Assembly (NCBI GenBank): GCA_947458265.1
Contig: CANGYF010000020.1
Location: forward strand, 1 to 64,000
Reading direction: 5' to 3'
Source of the DNA: Betaproteobacteria bacterium
Lineage (GTDB): Bacteria > Pseudomonadota > Gammaproteobacteria > Burkholderiales > CAIKXV01
DNA length: 64,000 nt
The position numbers were made by a program, and so were the translations under genes. Shown here piece by piece: positions 9,625 through 19,611 of the stretch. The notes under the pieces were generated by a model. It saw only the letters and a list, made by a program, of their open reading frames with translations. It was not told the origin of the DNA and searched no databases. How positions within the stretch are numbered: position 1 is the stretch's first letter; every line of letters starts with the position of its first letter.

Positions 9625-9878
9625 CGACGGATCAGGCGTCTGGCTTCGGCATGAACGTCTTCAGAGCTGACCAGAGCGACCGAACCCGATTCCACCTCAG
9701 CTACACGGCGCTGGATTTCGCGGTCCCACGCAGCGTCAACTTCAGAGTCAGGCTCTTGGTCCAGCGACGCCAGCAGTTCTTCCGCGAGGCGCGCCCGGTC
9801 TTGGACGGACAGGGTCTTCGCTCGCGCCGACAATTCATCGACAAGGGTAGTCATGGCAGTCTCCAACCGTTGTGGCAC
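9621..9878 (-). CDS. Addiction-module antitoxin (ParD/RelB-like)
   Basis: LSVQDRARLAEELLASLDQEPDSEVDAAWDREIQRRVAEVESGSVALVSSEDVHAEARR; overlaps the toxin start; true start likely MTTLVDELS. Confidence 0.85.
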   Translation of the reverse strand: MPQRLETAMTTLVDELSARAKTLSVQDRARLAEELLASLDQEPDSEVDAAWDREIQRRVAEVESGSVALVSSEDVHAEARRLIRR

Positions 9879-9916
9879 TTTTTTACCGCTCGTGCGAGCG
9901 CTGCGGCATCTATGAC

Positions 9917-10030
9917 GGTTAACGCAGAGTTGAGCGGACGCCGCCAGCGGCGCCCCGCGAGACGGAGAATAAACGAGCGCCGTATCGCGGGGCGCCGCTG
10001 GTGGCGTTCCGTTCGAACGTCGGGTTAGCC
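9917..10030 (-). other. Integron attC site
   Basis: Minus strand TGACGGCTAAC...GCCACCAGCGGCGCCCCGCGA...TCGCGGGGCGCCGCTGGCGGC...GTTAACCGTCA; long palindromic arms with R''/R' boxes. Confidence 0.85.
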
Positions 10031-10471
10031 GTCATTGGCTGCCTCCCGCAGTACTGCCTCTGGGGCTTGACGTTCCGTGGTCTCAGCGCTGCCGTCACTC
10101 GCGAAATAGCCGAGGGAATGCGGCGCCGGTGCGGCAACCTTGTTCAACAAACCTGCCGCAACTGCAGCGATCGTGTCCGGGCCTATGCCTCGCGTTTGGC
10201 AGTACTTGGACTTAAGCCAATCGCCGAGATTCTTCGTTCCCTTGCTCGAATTGCACCCGATACAGCAAAGAGCGATGTTCTCGAGAGTGACGATCGACTC
10301 ATCGTTGATGATGTGCTCCCAGGACGCCAAGCCCGCCCGGGGACCCGACATTTCAGCGGCGAAGTCTCGGCTGCAATAGATGCAGCGCAGATCACGCGCG
10401 AGAACCGCCAGCGCCAGATCGCGTGGAACCTTCCAGCGTGCAGCCGCGCGGACCAGCAGCGTGTGGTTCAT
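10025..10471 (-). CDS. HNH endonuclease-like cassette protein
   Basis: LAVLARDLRCIYCSRDF...ASWEHIINDESIVTLENIALCCIGCNSSKGTKNLGDWL; CxxC...H...N...CxxC arrangement. Confidence 0.75.
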   Translation of the reverse strand: MNHTLLVRAAARWKVPRDLALAVLARDLRCIYCSRDFAAEMSGPRAGLASWEHIINDESIVTLENIALCCIGCNSSKGTKNLGDWLKSKYCQTRGIGPDTIAAVAAGLLNKVAAPAPHSLGYFASDGSAETTERQAPEAVLREAANDG

Positions 10472-10474
10472 GAC

Positions 10475-10603
10475 GGATAACGTTCGAGGTAACCTGCCCG
10501 CGAAGGCAGGACTTGTAAGCCCAGACTGAGACGATAGTACGACTGGCTCAAGCCGGGCTTACAAGGCCTGCCGTAGCGGGTCAGGTTGACCGAGGGGTTA
10601 GGC
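10475..10603 (-). other. Integron attC site
   Basis: Minus strand GCCTAAC...CAACCTGACCCGC...CAGGCCTTGTAAGCCC...GGGCTTACAAGTCCTG...GCGGGCAGGTTACC...GTTATCC; long palindrome. Confidence 0.85.
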
Positions 10604-10644
10604 CGCACTTGGCACAGTTGCATGCCTTGCTCTTTTGGCAGCAA

Positions 10645-11154
10645 CTAGACCGAGGCAGCGCAGCGCGCACTTTGACCCTGTAGGCGATTTACTGCGCGGA
10701 TGAGAGCCTGATAGTCGTCGGAGTACGTTTTCGGTGGCGAGAACGAGGGGATGTATACGTTGTAGCTCTTCTCTCCGACTTCCAGTGTGAGCCAAGCGTT
10801 CACCGTCAAGTCTTCTCCCCGCGGGTTATCGATAGTCCATTTCTCTCTTGGAAACTCGAAGAAGTACATGACTTGGCCCTTGTCAGTTACCCATTCAGTC
10901 TTTGTCCTAGCTCCGACCGCCCGCGCAATTGGTTCAAGCTCCTTCCTAAGTCTGCGAAGGTACAAGTGAACTCGCAGGTAGCGCACACCTGGAAAAGCCG
11001 TGAAGAAGAGTACCCCCGAGAGCAGGGCTAGCCCCACAGCCGTACTAGCCACGAGTTCAACGGCGCTATTCATGGGATTGGAGGTGCGCGTGCGCAGGGA
11101 GGCGTTTCTGTGCGGCCTAACGTGATTTAGGGAGACGAAGATGTCGGTTACCAC
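10645..11154 (-). CDS. Hypothetical membrane protein (first integron cassette)
   Basis: One N-terminal hydrophobic segment then soluble domain; lies between the attI-proximal GTTAGGC and the 10475-10603 attC. True start probably the internal MNSAVELVAS, inside the cassette. Confidence 0.6.
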   Translation of the reverse strand: MVTDIFVSLNHVRPHRNASLRTRTSNPMNSAVELVASTAVGLALLSGVLFFTAFPGVRYLRVHLYLRRLRKELEPIARAVGARTKTEWVTDKGQVMYFFEFPREKWTIDNPRGEDLTVNAWLTLEVGEKSYNVYIPSFSPPKTYSDDYQALIRAVNRLQGQSARCAASV

Positions 11155-11255
11155 CGCCGACTGTCGCCCTAATTCGGCGTCCGACCGGGTGTTTTTCTCG
11201 CTTCACGCCCACAGCTTACGTGAACTAGGCTGGTTGTTTCCATGGATAACCCGCC
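11116..11255 (-). promoter_or_regulatory. Putative attI / cassette promoter region
   Basis: Minus strand CACGTTAGGCCGCAC junction (G^TTAGGC) at 11116-11122 between intI and the first cassette; GTTAGGCCGCAC is exactly complementary to that cassette's own R'' GTGCGGCCTAAC. Confidence 0.55.
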
Positions 11256-12048
11256 ATGAAAGCCGGCAAGCTGCCGCTCCCGCCGTTGCAGTCCGCCAAG
11301 TTGCTGGATCAGGTACGAGAGCGGGTGCGTTATCTGCATTACAGCCCGCGTACCGAGCAGGCCTACGTCTACTGGGCGCGGGTCTTCATCCGTTTCCACG
11401 ACCGTCGCCATCCCGCCACCATGGGCGGTCCGGAAGTCGAGCTGTTCCTGTCCTGGCTGACGAACAAGCGCAAGGTATCGGCCTCGACACACAAGCAGGC
11501 GCTTTCGGCGCTGCTGTTCCTGTACGGCAAGGTGCTCGGCGTGGACCTGCCCTGGATGTCCCGCGTCGATCGGCCACGCGGGCCGAAGCGATTGCCCGTG
11601 GTGCTGTCGCCCGACGAACTGACTCAGATCTTCGCCACGATGGAGGGCGAGCACCGCCTGTTCGCGCAACTGCTCTACGGAACCGGCCTGCGTATCAGCG
11701 AAGGCCTGCGGCTTCGGGTGAAGGACGTCGACTTCGAGCGCCGCGCGATCGTGGTGCGCGAGGGCAAGGGCGGGAAGGACCGGGTGGTGATGCTGCCGCT
11801 GAGCCTGGTGCCGGCGCTGCGGGCCCAGCTCGCACGCGCCGCGGCGCTGTGGCGTGCGGACAACGCGTCCGGGCGCGGCGGCGTCGAGATGCCGGAACGG
11901 CTACGACATCCGCACAGTGCAGGAGCTCCTCGGCCATGAGGACGTGTCGACCACGATGATCTACACGCATGTGCTCAACGTCGGCGGCGGCGGGGTGCGC
12001 AGCCCGGTGGATGTCTTGCCGGCGCCGTCGACTGCGCATCCAGAGTGA
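11256..12048 (+). pseudogene. intI: Integron integrase (IntI-type tyrosine recombinase) with internal deletion/frameshift
   Basis: [38 protein letters not shown]...[20 protein letters not shown]...GKGGKDR to GVEMP in one frame; then [39 protein letters not shown] in another; HTLRHSFATHLL box absent. Confidence 0.9.
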
Positions 12049-12060
12049 GCCCAGTCCTCT

Positions 12061-13056
12061 TCAGTCCGGCTTGATCCCGCTCGCCTGCACCACCTTCGTC
12101 CAGCGCGCGAAATCCTCGCGGATGAACGTGCCGAACGCCTCGGGCGTGCCGCCCTGCGCTTCGACGCCCATCTGCGCGAAGCGCTCCCTCACCTGCGCCG
12201 TGCCCAGGGCCTTGACCGCCGCGGCATGCAGCCGCTGCACGATGGGTGCCGGCAGCGCGGCCGGACCGAGCAGGCCGGTCGCGTTGGCGATATCGAAGTC
12301 CTTCAGGCCGGCCTCGGCGAAGCCGGGCACGTCCGGCAGCGAGGCCATCCGGTTGCGCCCGGAGACAACCAGCCCGCGCATCTTGCCGCTGCGGACGTTA
12401 CCGCTGGCCGTCGATCCCTGGTCAAACAGCATGTCGATCTGGCTACCCATCACATCGGTGGCAGCCAGCGCCGCGCCCTTGTACGGGATGTGCAGGAACT
12501 TCACGCCAGTGAGCATCTGGAACAGCTCGCCCACCAGCTGGTTCGACGAGCCGGTGCCGCCGGAGCCCATGGTCAGCGTGCCCGGCTTCTCGCGCGCGAG
12601 CTTCAGCAGTTCGGCAACGTTCTGCGCCGGCAGGCCGCTGCGCACCACCAGCACGAACGGTGAGGTCTGCAGGTTGATGATCGGGGTGAAGTCGCGCACC
12701 GGGTTGTATGGCGCGTTCGGGTACAGCGCTGGCACGACGCTGAACGTGCTGTTGGATCCGGTGAGCAGAACGTAGCCGTCCGGCGCAGCCTTGGCCACCA
12801 CCTCGGCACCGACCATGCCGCCGGCGCCGGTGCGGTTCTCGACCACGATCGGCTGGCCGAGCGTGTCCGCCATCGCGGGGGCGACCAGCCGTGCGGTCAG
12901 GTCGACGTTGCCGCCGGCGGCGAACGGCACGATCAGGCGAATCGGCTTGGACGGCCAGGCGGGTGCGGGCTGTGCCGATGCGGCCGGGATCGACGCCGTG
13001 GACGCGATGGCGGTTGCGACAAGCGCCAGCGCGAGCGCGGGCATGGGCTGCTTCAT
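12061..13056 (-). CDS. Tripartite tricarboxylate transporter substrate-binding protein (Bug family)
   Basis: WPSKPIRLIVPFAAGGNVDLTARLVAPAMADTLGQPIVVENRTGAGGMVGAEVVAKAAPDGYVLL; start MKQPMPA. Confidence 0.93.
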   Translation of the reverse strand: MKQPMPALALALVATAIASTASIPAASAQPAPAWPSKPIRLIVPFAAGGNVDLTARLVAPAMADTLGQPIVVENRTGAGGMVGAEVVAKAAPDGYVLLTGSNSTFSVVPALYPNAPYNPVRDFTPIINLQTSPFVLVVRSGLPAQNVAELLKLAREKPGTLTMGSGGTGSSNQLVGELFQMLTGVKFLHIPYKGAALAATDVMGSQIDMLFDQGSTASGNVRSGKMRGLVVSGRNRMASLPDVPGFAEAGLKDFDIANATGLLGPAALPAPIVQRLHAAAVKALGTAQVRERFAQMGVEAQGGTPEAFGTFIREDFARWTKVVQASGIKPD

Positions 13057-13132
13057 GGTGACTCCCCCGTTGGACAGCGCGCTGCCGCGCGCTCGATGTA
13101 CTGCGAGATCTGCTTCGTGGTGCAGGGCCTGG

Positions 13133-14305
13133 TTACGGCAGGTCTGCGAGCGGGTCCAGGAGCGTGTCTGCGATCCAGTCCGCGATGTAGTCGACGCCGA
13201 GCTGCCGGTTGTCGAGCTGCACATGATAGGTACCGCCCTCTTCCTCGGTGAATATCTTCAGGTGCTTGCGTTTCGACCCGATGGCGTCGAAAACCTTGTG
13301 TGCAGACGTGACCGGCACGACCTTGTCCTTCTCTCCGTGCACGATCAGGAAGGGCATCGTGATGTCCTTGGCCACCTCGGCGAGGGTAAAGCCGCGCGCC
13401 TTCTCGATCGCGGCATCCAGTGTATCGGTGCCCATCACCCAGCGGAAGTGGAACGCCGACTGCGGCGTGGACTTCGGGTCGGCGTCCTGCCGGCGCTTGA
13501 TCTCGAGCTGCCAGGCATGCAGGTCCCAGTGCAGCGCGGCGAAGGCGACGCCTGCGGCATAGCGCTGGTCGAACGCGGCGACGCGCCCGGCGTAGTAGCC
13601 GCCGAAGCTGTACCCCATCACCACCACCTTCGAGCCGTCGACCTCGGGCCGGGCGGCGACCCAGTCAAAGGCAGCACGGCCAGGCACTTCGTAGTCGAAG
13701 CGCGCGGAGAGGTCGCGCAGCCGCAGCGACTCGCCCTGCCCCGGCCCGTCGATCGCGAGCGTGTGGAAGCCACGGGCCGCGAATTCGAGCCCGTTGAACA
13801 GCACGCTCATCTCCTTGCAGTTGTCCATGCCGTCGAACACGACCACGGTCGGTGCCGGCCCGGTCACGCCCGGCGCCTTCAGGAACCAGGCGGGCAGCGA
13901 GCCGCCCTCGTACGGAACCTCGACCCGCTCGATGTTCGGGTAGCGCCGCACCAGCCCCTTGCCCTGGCAGTCGAGCGACTTGCGGCCGAGTTCGCGCTTC
14001 TGTTCGCCCGGCTCGACGAAACGTTCGGCCGTGAAGTAGTACATGCCAGCGCGCAGGTAGAAGTTGCCGGCGGTCATCCGGTGACCTGCAGCCTCGGCGG
14101 CATCGGCGCGCGCTTCCAGACGCACCGCCATGCGTTCCCACTCTTCACGGAAGGCGTCGGGCTCGGTCTGACGCTCGCGCAGCCGGTCGCAGACCTCGTC
14201 GATCTCGCCCATCGCCACGCATCCGTAGGGCGCCATTCCCTTGCAGATCAGCGTTGCGTTCGACCAGGTCATGTTGCCCGGGAATTCCTCGATCCAGCGG
14301 CCCAT
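13133..14305 (-). CDS. Alpha/beta hydrolase (esterase/DUF1100-like)
   Basis: TVVVFDGMDNCKEMS...LAIDGPGQGES...VVVMGYSFGGYYAGR...FLIVHGEKDKVVP. Confidence 0.85.
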   Translation of the reverse strand: MGRWIEEFPGNMTWSNATLICKGMAPYGCVAMGEIDEVCDRLRERQTEPDAFREEWERMAVRLEARADAAEAAGHRMTAGNFYLRAGMYYFTAERFVEPGEQKRELGRKSLDCQGKGLVRRYPNIERVEVPYEGGSLPAWFLKAPGVTGPAPTVVVFDGMDNCKEMSVLFNGLEFAARGFHTLAIDGPGQGESLRLRDLSARFDYEVPGRAAFDWVAARPEVDGSKVVVMGYSFGGYYAGRVAAFDQRYAAGVAFAALHWDLHAWQLEIKRRQDADPKSTPQSAFHFRWVMGTDTLDAAIEKARGFTLAEVAKDITMPFLIVHGEKDKVVPVTSAHKVFDAIGSKRKHLKIFTEEEGGTYHVQLDNRQLGVDYIADWIADTLLDPLADLP

Positions 14306-14543
14306 CGCGCGCCCCTTCTCAGTACTGCGGCCGCGGCCGCCTTGCCCCGAGCATAGCTGGTCCGGGCGTCTTCATTCGGCAGTGGCACCGGAGGTCGGAC
14401 TGGTCGGCACCACTGCCTGCGCTGGCCACATACCGTAGTGGCTTCAGCCGGTTGATCAGGATCAAACGACAAGCCGTGCGGGCGCTTACACTGGTTGCGT
14501 CGCCGCAGCACGACAGAACGCAGCACGACAGAAAAGGAATCCG

Positions 14544-15797
14544 ATGGATGACTGGCAGGCGATGCCATGGCTGGGCATCGCCGTCGCAGGCGGAGCGGGG
14601 CTGTTGATCGGGCTGGAGCGTGAACGGCGCAAGCAACAGCCTGGGCATGTCGCGTTCGCCGGAGTACGCACCTTCACGATGGCGGCACTGGCCGGCGCGA
14701 TCGCGCAGGCTCTAGCGCAGCCATGGATGGTCGTGGCGGGTGCGCTGCTGCTCGGCGCGCTGATCACGGTCTCTTACATACGTTCGTCCAGGATAGACAC
14801 CGGCGCGACGACGGAGCTCGCGCTGTTCGTCACCTACCTGATCGGTATCGCCGCCATCACGCAGCCGATGCTGGCCGCGGGCGTATCGGTCGCGGTGACC
14901 GCACTGCTCGCCTCGCGCACGCGCCTGCAGAGGTTCGCCAACGAGGTGCTCAGCCCCGATGAACTGCGCGACGGCCTGATCCTGGCGGCCTCCGCGCTGA
15001 TCGTCCTTCCGCTCGTACCCTCGGTGCCACTGGAGTGGCTGGGTGGGCTGAACCTGCGGCAGGTCTGGGGCGTCGTGGTGCTGCTGCTCGCCGTGCAGGC
15101 AGCAGGCCATGTGGCGCTGCGCATGCTCGGCCCACGGCACGGCCTGGCAGTGTCCGGGTTCGCCTCAGGCTTCATCAGCAGCACCGGCACCATCGCAGCC
15201 TACGGACTGAGGGCAAGGCAGGCACCGGAGCAACTGGACGCCTGCGCCGCTGGTGCACTGCTGTCGTGCCTGCCCACGTTCATCCAGCTCGGGATCCTGA
15301 TCATCGCGCTTCATCCACCAGCGCTGGGGCCGAGCATGCCCATGCTCGCCGCCGGATTGCTGGCGGTGATCGCATCCAGCCTGCCTGGCCTGGTTCGCGG
15401 CGCGCCGGCGACTGCGGAGCCAGTGCCCCGCCGCCGGGCGTTCAGTCTGACGGCAACCGTCGGCTTCGCGCTCCTGCTGATCGGGGTGGCCACCGCTACG
15501 CGCTGGCTGGACGCCGCGATGGGCGCCGAGGCTTCGCTCGCCGCGATCGCCATCGCCGGATTCGCCGACGTGCATGCAGCCTCGGCATCGGCACTGTCGC
15601 TCGCCGCATCGGGCGAAGGATCGGCCAGCCAGTTGCAGCTGATGCTGCTGCTGGCGATCTCGACCAATACCGCAAGCAAGCTGGTAGCAAGCCTCGCCGG
15701 CGGCCCGCGCTATGCGCTGCGCGTGATACCCGGCCTGCTGCTGGCGGCGGGTGCGGCATGGGCCATGTCGATCGCCACCGGCCACCTCTGGCGATAG
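14544..15797 (+). CDS. MgtC/SapB-DUF4010 family membrane protein
   Basis: GLLIGLERERRKQQPGHVAFAGVRTFTMAALAGA then multiple TM helices, ATTELALFVTYLIG, GFISSTGTIAAYG. Confidence 0.85.
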   Translation: MDDWQAMPWLGIAVAGGAGLLIGLERERRKQQPGHVAFAGVRTFTMAALAGAIAQALAQPWMVVAGALLLGALITVSYIRSSRIDTGATTELALFVTYLIGIAAITQPMLAAGVSVAVTALLASRTRLQRFANEVLSPDELRDGLILAASALIVLPLVPSVPLEWLGGLNLRQVWGVVVLLLAVQAAGHVALRMLGPRHGLAVSGFASGFISSTGTIAAYGLRARQAPEQLDACAAGALLSCLPTFIQLGILIIALHPPALGPSMPMLAAGLLAVIASSLPGLVRGAPATAEPVPRRRAFSLTATVGFALLLIGVATATRWLDAAMGAEASLAAIAIAGFADVHAASASALSLAASGEGSASQLQLMLLLAISTNTASKLVASLAGGPRYALRVIPGLLLAAGAAWAMSIATGHLWR

Positions 15798-15867
15798 AGC
15801 CCTGCCTGCGCGTCAGCGCTGGCAGCGGAAGTCCAGTCCCGGCGCATCGTGCGCCGGCACCAGAGCC

Positions 15868-17319
15868 TCAATCCTTGCGTCCGATGTCCAGCGCGGGTGC
15901 ACCATGGTGCTCGCGCGACTGCGTCATCAGCGAGCCGACGACCATGCCCGCGATCGCGAAGCCCAGCCCGATGATCTGCGGCGGCCAGATGCCCTCGGGC
16001 GCGACCACCTCCATCGTGATCCACGACAGCAGCCCGAGCACGATCGACAGCACCGCGCCGGCATTGGTCGCGCGCCTCCAGTAGAGGCCGAAAACCAGCG
16101 GTGTGAATGCGGCCACCAGCGTCACCTTGTAGGCGTTCTGCACCATCTCGTACATCGTGCTGCGCGAGTTCAGTGCGAACAGCAGCGCACCCATCGCGAA
16201 GATGATCAGCACCAGGCGCACGGTCAGCAGCAGCTGGCGGTCGCCCATGTGCTTCACGAAGGGCCGGATCACGTTCTCGGTGAAGATCGACGCCGGCGCG
16301 AGCAGCGCACCCGAGGCCGTGGACAGGATCGCCGACAGCAGCGCACCGAAGAACATCGCCTGCGCCCAGAGCGGCGTCTGCGCGAGCACCGCGTCGGGCA
16401 GGATGCGCTGGATCTCGCGCGGATCCTCGGAGGCGAACAACTGCACCATCGAGGGGTCGATAGTCATCGCGGCATAAGCGATGAACATCGGCACGAATGC
16501 GAAGCAGAAGTACGCACCGGCGCCGATCAGTGAGGCGCGTACGGCGGTGTCCTCGTCCTTCGCCGAGGTGACCCGCTGGAACACGTCCTGCTGCGGGATC
16601 GAGCCGAGTGCGAGGGTGAGGAAGGCCGCGATGAACGGCAGCCATTCGGTCCAGTCGCCCTGCGGGAAGAACGCGAACTTGTCGGCATCGATCGCCGCCT
16701 GCACGACGGTACCGGCACCGCCCGCCATGTCGGCCATCAGCCAGGCCACTGCAAGCAGTCCGACGAGGATCACCACGGTCTGGAACAGATCGGTCATCGC
16801 CACCGACCACATGCCACCCCAGATCGTGTAGCCAGCGACCACCGCGGTGCCGATGATGATGCCGGTCGACAGCGAGATCGCACCATCGGAGAGCACCATC
16901 AGCACCAGGCCGAGCGCGGTCAGCTGTGCCGATGTCCAGCCGAGGTAGGACAGGCCGATCGCCAGGCTGGTCACCACCTCGACCGGCTTGTTGTAGCGCT
17001 TGCGGTAGAAGTCGCCGATGGTCAGCAGGTTCATCCGGTAGAAAGCGCGTGCGAAGAAGAACGCGACCACCAGCAGGCAGGCCGAGGCGCCGAATGGGTC
17101 GGCGGGAATGCCGTTCAGGCCGTCGCGCGCGAAGGTGGCCGACACCGAGAGCACGGTTTCTGCGCCGAACCAGGTCGCGAACACGGTGGCGACACTGATG
17201 TAGAGCGGCAGGCTGCGCCCGGCGACCATGAAGTCCTTCGAGTCGTGCACGCGCCGAGAGGCGTACAGCCCGATGGCGATGGTGATCAGCAGGTAGACGA
17301 TGACGATCGTGACAAGCAT
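15868..17319 (-). CDS. Sodium:solute symporter (SSS family)
   Basis: DFMVAGRSLPLYISVATVFATWFGAETVLS...WGGMWSVAMTDLFQTVVILVG...IPQQDVFQRVTSAKDE. Confidence 0.9.
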   Translation of the reverse strand: MLVTIVIVYLLITIAIGLYASRRVHDSKDFMVAGRSLPLYISVATVFATWFGAETVLSVSATFARDGLNGIPADPFGASACLLVVAFFFARAFYRMNLLTIGDFYRKRYNKPVEVVTSLAIGLSYLGWTSAQLTALGLVLMVLSDGAISLSTGIIIGTAVVAGYTIWGGMWSVAMTDLFQTVVILVGLLAVAWLMADMAGGAGTVVQAAIDADKFAFFPQGDWTEWLPFIAAFLTLALGSIPQQDVFQRVTSAKDEDTAVRASLIGAGAYFCFAFVPMFIAYAAMTIDPSMVQLFASEDPREIQRILPDAVLAQTPLWAQAMFFGALLSAILSTASGALLAPASIFTENVIRPFVKHMGDRQLLLTVRLVLIIFAMGALLFALNSRSTMYEMVQNAYKVTLVAAFTPLVFGLYWRRATNAGAVLSIVLGLLSWITMEVVAPEGIWPPQIIGLGFAIAGMVVGSLMTQSREHHGAPALDIGRKD

Positions 17320-17389
17320 GTGGTTCCCGTCCCGTTGAGTAGCGCAGCGACCAGCGCAGGCAACCGGCGTGCCAGTAGCAGCCTCGCGC

Positions 17390-18910
17390 CTACCAGGCGG
17401 ATACCAGCTGCCATGCGAACAGCGCCACCAGGCTGGCCGCAATGATACCGAGCAGCAGCGTCTGCCGGCGCTGCTGCCGTATTAGCCGGCGCAGTTCGAA
17501 CGTGAGTGCATCGTTGCGGCCCGGCTTCAGTGCCTGCGCGATCTGGCGCGGGATCTGCGGCAGCGCGGTGGCCCAGCCCGGGCCCTCCTCCTGCACGCTG
17601 CGCACGAAGGCGCGCCAGCCGAGCTGCTCGCTCATCCAGCGTTCGAGATAGGGCTGCGCGGTCTTCCACAGGTCGAGATCGGGATCGAGATCGCGACCGA
17701 GCCCCTCGATGTTGAGCAGGGTCTTCTGCAGCAGCACCAGCTGCGGCTGGATCTCGACATGGAACCGGCGCGAGGTCTGGAACAGCCGCAGCAGCACCTT
17801 GCCGAACGAGATCTCCTTCAGCGGCTTGTCGAAGATCGGCTCGCACACCGTACGGATCGCGCTCTCGAACTCGTCGATCCGGGTGTCGGCTGGCACCCAG
17901 CCAGCCTCCAGGTGGGCCATCGCGACGCGCTTGTAGTCGCGGCGGAAGAAGGCGAGGAAGTTCTGCGCCAGGTAGTTCTTGTCGACGTCGGTGAGGGTGC
18001 CGACGATGCCGAAGTCGAGCGCGATGTAGCGGCCGTCCGCACCGACGAAGATGTTGCCCGGGTGCATGTCGCCGTGGAAGAAACCGTCGCGGAACACCTG
18101 GGCGAAGAAGATCTCCACGCCGGAGCGCGCGAGCATCGGGATGTCGATGCCGGATTCGCGGATCTCGTCGATGTGCGAGATCGGGATGCCGTGCATCCGC
18201 TCCATCACCATCACCTCGGTGGCGCACCAGTCCCAGTAGACCTCGGGCACCACCAGCAGCGGCGAGTCGGTGAAGTTGCGGCGAAGCTGGCTGGCGCTGG
18301 CCGCCTCGCGCATCAGGTCGAGCTCGTCGAGCAGGTGCTTCTGGAACTCGTGCACCACCTCGCGCGGGCGCAGCCGCTTGCCGTCGGCCCAGACCGTCTC
18401 GATCAGCCCTGCCGCGGCATCGAGCAGCCCGAGGTCGTTCTCGATGATGCGGCCGATGCCCGGGCGCAGGACCTTGACCGCCGCCTCGCGGCCGTCGGGC
18501 AGGATCGCGAAATGCACCTGCGCGACCGAGGCGCTGGCCACCGGTACCGGATCGAACGCGGCGAACACCTGGTCCACCGGCTTGCCGTAGACACGCTCCA
18601 GCGTCTCAAACACCTGCGCGCTGGGGAACGGCGGCACCTGGTCCTGCAGCCTCGCCAGCTCGTCGGCGATGTCCGGCGGGACCAGGTCGCGCCGGGTGGA
18701 CAGCATCTGGCCGAACTTCACGAAGATCGGACCGAGCGCCTCCAGTGCCAGGCGCAACCGTTCACCGCGCGGTGCATCGCCGCGGTGGCCGCCGTTCAGG
18801 CGCAGCAGCGGCCGCAGCGCCCGGAACCGCTCGTGCCCCAGCACGAAGCTGTCCAGCCCGTAGCGATAGGTGACCTGGAGGATGCGGAAGAGTCGAAGCA
18901 GCCGCATCAT
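17390..18910 (-). CDS. ubiB: Ubiquinone biosynthesis atypical kinase UbiB
   Basis: [38 protein letters not shown]...[12 protein letters not shown]...ALDFGIVG. Confidence 0.96.
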   Translation of the reverse strand: MMRLLRLFRILQVTYRYGLDSFVLGHERFRALRPLLRLNGGHRGDAPRGERLRLALEALGPIFVKFGQMLSTRRDLVPPDIADELARLQDQVPPFPSAQVFETLERVYGKPVDQVFAAFDPVPVASASVAQVHFAILPDGREAAVKVLRPGIGRIIENDLGLLDAAAGLIETVWADGKRLRPREVVHEFQKHLLDELDLMREAASASQLRRNFTDSPLLVVPEVYWDWCATEVMVMERMHGIPISHIDEIRESGIDIPMLARSGVEIFFAQVFRDGFFHGDMHPGNIFVGADGRYIALDFGIVGTLTDVDKNYLAQNFLAFFRRDYKRVAMAHLEAGWVPADTRIDEFESAIRTVCEPIFDKPLKEISFGKVLLRLFQTSRRFHVEIQPQLVLLQKTLLNIEGLGRDLDPDLDLWKTAQPYLERWMSEQLGWRAFVRSVQEEGPGWATALPQIPRQIAQALKPGRNDALTFELRRLIRQQRRQTLLLGIIAASLVALFAWQLVSAW

Positions 18911-19548
18911 CGATCAGCAGGGACGCGCGAGCGGCGCGCAGCTTCCAGGCGGGCGATACGGATCTCGAGCCGGTCGGCGTCGTCGCGCAGGTGGTCGATC
19001 TCGTCAATGAATGCCGACACCTCGTCGGGCCGCGCGAGCACCGGCTGCTCTTCGGTCAGGAACTGCCGTGACGAGCGCGCGAACGACTGGGCGACGGCGC
19101 CGGGCAGGCTGGCCGCAGCCCGCCCGGCACGGCCGATCCGGTGCGCTGCGATGTCGCCGAACAGCCGGCTGAGGTCGGCCTCGGCATCCCAGCGCAGGTT
19201 GGCGAACAGGTATTCGATATCGGCAGCGAGGCCGACGTTGCCGGTCACCATCACCGCGCGACGCGCCTGCGGATCGCGCGCCAGCAGCAGCGGCAGCGCG
19301 GACGGTGGCACCGCGATCGTGACGGCCGGTTGCCGGTCATCTGCCGCCTCCAGAAGGCCGGTGGCCGTCACCGCGAGTTCGACGGCAGTCGGACCGAGCT
19401 CGATCCGGATGGAATCGCCGGCATGCGGCACGAGCCGGGCCGTTGCCCAGGACTGCGCGGCCAGCAGGTGGTTCAGCGCACCGATGATCACCGGTTCGAC
19501 AGGCAGGCGCATGGGTGCAGGGGTCGATGGAGGGACAGGCTGGAGCAT
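18907..19548 (-). CDS. ubiJ: SCP2-like ubiquinone accessory factor UbiJ
   Basis: SCP2-like domain with C-terminal coiled coil; overlaps ubiB start. Confidence 0.8.
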   Translation of the reverse strand: MLQPVPPSTPAPMRLPVEPVIIGALNHLLAAQSWATARLVPHAGDSIRIELGPTAVELAVTATGLLEAADDRQPAVTIAVPPSALPLLLARDPQARRAVMVTGNVGLAADIEYLFANLRWDAEADLSRLFGDIAAHRIGRAGRAAASLPGAVAQSFARSSRQFLTEEQPVLARPDEVSAFIDEIDHLRDDADRLEIRIARLEAARRSRVPADR

Positions 19549-19611
19549 GCCCGAAAATGAAAACGGGCGGATCGCTCCGCCCGTTGTTTCTGCCGCGACC
19601 TGCCGCGCCGA

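Noticed and set aside
8140-10603. Repeated short palindromes considered as a CRISPR array
   Set aside because: Units differ in sequence and length, are 300-700 bp apart and flank ORFs; they fit attC sites, not CRISPR repeats.
11141-11959. 272-aa plus-strand ORF over the integrase
   Set aside because: Different frame from the IntI motifs; Arg/Ala-rich shadow ORF.
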